Below are positions 63,138 through 64,000 of a stretch of DNA of 64,000 bases, piece after piece; position 1 is the stretch's first letter; each line of letters begins with the position of its first letter. Below the pieces are notes generated by a model. The model saw only the letters and a list, made by a program, of their open reading frames with translations. It was not told the origin of the DNA and did not search any database. This stretch comes from Defluviitaleaceae bacterium (GTDB taxonomy: Bacteria > Bacillota > Clostridia > Lachnospirales > WQUN01): contig WRAN01000008.1 in the NCBI GenBank assembly GCA_009780185.1, positions 1 to 64,000 on the forward strand, given 5' to 3'. Both the position numbers and the translations under genes were made by a program.

Positions 63138-64000
63138 ACACCTTCCTCTACTCGATCACTAATATATTTTTCATAGACATCTGTTGCTATACTCTTGAAC
63201 ACCAATGCATTAGCAGTATCATTTGCTTTTGCACAAAAAGCACTGATAGAATTGCAATAATCAATCGCCTCATCATACTGCATATGCTCCAAAAGTCTAG
63301 GCAAAACACTATCTCTCATGAATTCAAAGGACATAGGATTATCTAACATCAATGAATGCTTTAACGCATCTAGCAAAGCCACCCAAACAGGTCCCCATTC
63401 ATTGTCTTTAGTAATCATATCCAAAGCTTCATCCACGCATGAAATGCCTTCATCAATCCTATCACTTCCAATTTTCGCAAGTGCTTTGTGATACATGCAA
63501 GCAATAAATTCTTCGGTTCCTGGGGTTGTATCCTCAAATGCAGCATCAATATTTTCTAATGCATCATCATATCTTTGAAGCTTATTATAAATTCTTGCTA
63601 TAGCACAATAAATCCCGCTTGATTTCATTCCAAGATGTTTCTTTGCTTTCTCTCCAAGCTGCAACATATTAACAATCTTTAATGCTTCATCTTGCCTGCC
63701 TACTCTACTATACTCATACGCAAGTATCCGCTGAATATGTACTTCATAGACACGATTTCCAGTTTCCTCAAGCAACAATAACGCTTTTTCCAAATAATCA
63801 ATTGCCCTGTGGGAATAACCCATATCCGACAAACAACGCCCTATCACATAATAAAACGTACTATCAACCCATTCGCGAAACCCATCGGCCTCTTCGGCTT
63901 TACTAAAAGCTTTCATCGCTTCCTTATAGAGCCTCGCAGAAGCTTTACAAATCCCAATCATCCGATAGTAATAATGAGTATGCTCATCATCAAACTCCCG
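63134..64000 (-). CDS. TPR regulator (RRNPP-like), C-terminal part, runs off the window
   Basis: Open to the right edge; about 288 codons visible. Repeated two-helix TPR units, e.g. HTHYYYRMIGICKASARLYKE, FYYVIGRCLSDMGYSHRAID, IYCAIARIYNKLQRYDDALEN. The opening HTHYYYR corresponds to YHYNYSM in the 28-kb regulator, so the full protein probably also has an N-terminal XRE domain outside the window. It is coupled to the downstream peptide gene. Similar spacing and strand to the first locus suggest a duplicated regulatory cassette. Confidence 0.82.
   Translation of the reverse strand, partial: REFDDEHTHYYYRMIGICKASARLYKEAMKAFSKAEEADGFREWVDSTFYYVIGRCLSDMGYSHRAIDYLEKALLLLEETGNRVYEVHIQRILAYEYSRVGRQDEALKIVNMLQLGEKAKKHLGMKSSGIYCAIARIYNKLQRYDDALENIDAAFEDTTPGTEEFIACMYHKALAKIGSDRIDEGISCVDEALDMITKDNEWGPVWVALLDALKHSLMLDNPMSFEFMRDSVLPRLLEHMQYDEAIDYCNSISAFCAKANDTANALVFKSIATDVYEKYISDRVEEGV

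Overview
The window looks like a chromosome segment of an anaerobic, endospore-forming Bacillota (Clostridia, most likely Lachnospirales-like; the order is inference). The evidence is an alpha/beta small acid-soluble spore protein with a sigma-G-like promoter, a one-chain pyruvate:ferredoxin oxidoreductase plus a separate four-subunit 2-oxoacid:ferredoxin oxidoreductase, strong AGGAGG ribosome binding sites, an LPXTG-type surface giant, a niacin ECF transporter under a NiaR repressor, and moderate-to-low GC. No rRNA, tRNA or CRISPR array was seen. Layout from the left: a large serine recombinase (element end) abuts a truncated, frameshifted DUF3368 PIN-toxin gene. Next is a small array of single-gene units (ASCH-domain protein, an unknown 153-aa protein) separated by two kinds of repeated hairpins. 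A 1783-aa sortase-anchored InlB/SpaA-like surface protein follows, then PFOR, a CDF metal transporter, a toxin-first RelE-type TA pair, the porCDAB operon, and HIT-tyrS. Between 20.8 and 23.1 kb lie broken genes: a mazEF remnant and a triple-frame pseudogene. 

23.2-32.2 kb is the most interesting accessory block. A TerB_N/TerB_C protein overlaps a BrxD-like DUF2791 ATPase, and an Lhr-like SF2 helicase lies 3.9 kb further on the same strand; together they look like one DNA-processing or defence operon. Between ATPase and helicase, on the opposite strand, sit an XRE-TPR regulator with a textbook sigma-A promoter, a small secreted repeat peptide just downstream of it, and two paralogous exported proteins. 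The regulator-peptide architecture (helix-turn-helix + TPR regulator followed by a tiny secreted proline-rich peptide) recurs at the right edge (62.8-64 kb), this time with an ATGA overlap. I read these as two copies of an RRNPP-like peptide signalling system; the function is inference. 

The middle (32-49 kb) is mostly housekeeping: M42 peptidase, SDR, OGG-type glycosylase, esterase, radical SAM protein, SH3 exported protein, SASP, a sugar ABC importer (binding lipoprotein and two permeases, no ATPase), an ECF sigma factor with a small membrane partner, an MsbA-like exporter, a Nudix protein with an expanded catalytic motif, and an Orn/Lys/Arg decarboxylase-fold enzyme. 

49.3-51.8 kb is the rpmG-secE-nusG-rplK-rplA cluster, which stops at a terminator without rplJ-rplL. 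After it come niaX/niaR with a palindromic operator, a SpoU methyltransferase, a class V aminotransferase, a Na/Pi cotransporter, a membrane-anchored parvulin-like foldase, a fucose-isomerase-like protein with AraD-like epimerase, and an MBL-rhodanese protein. At least three dispersed palindromic repeat families are scattered between genes, two copies of one being identical over all 54 bp.
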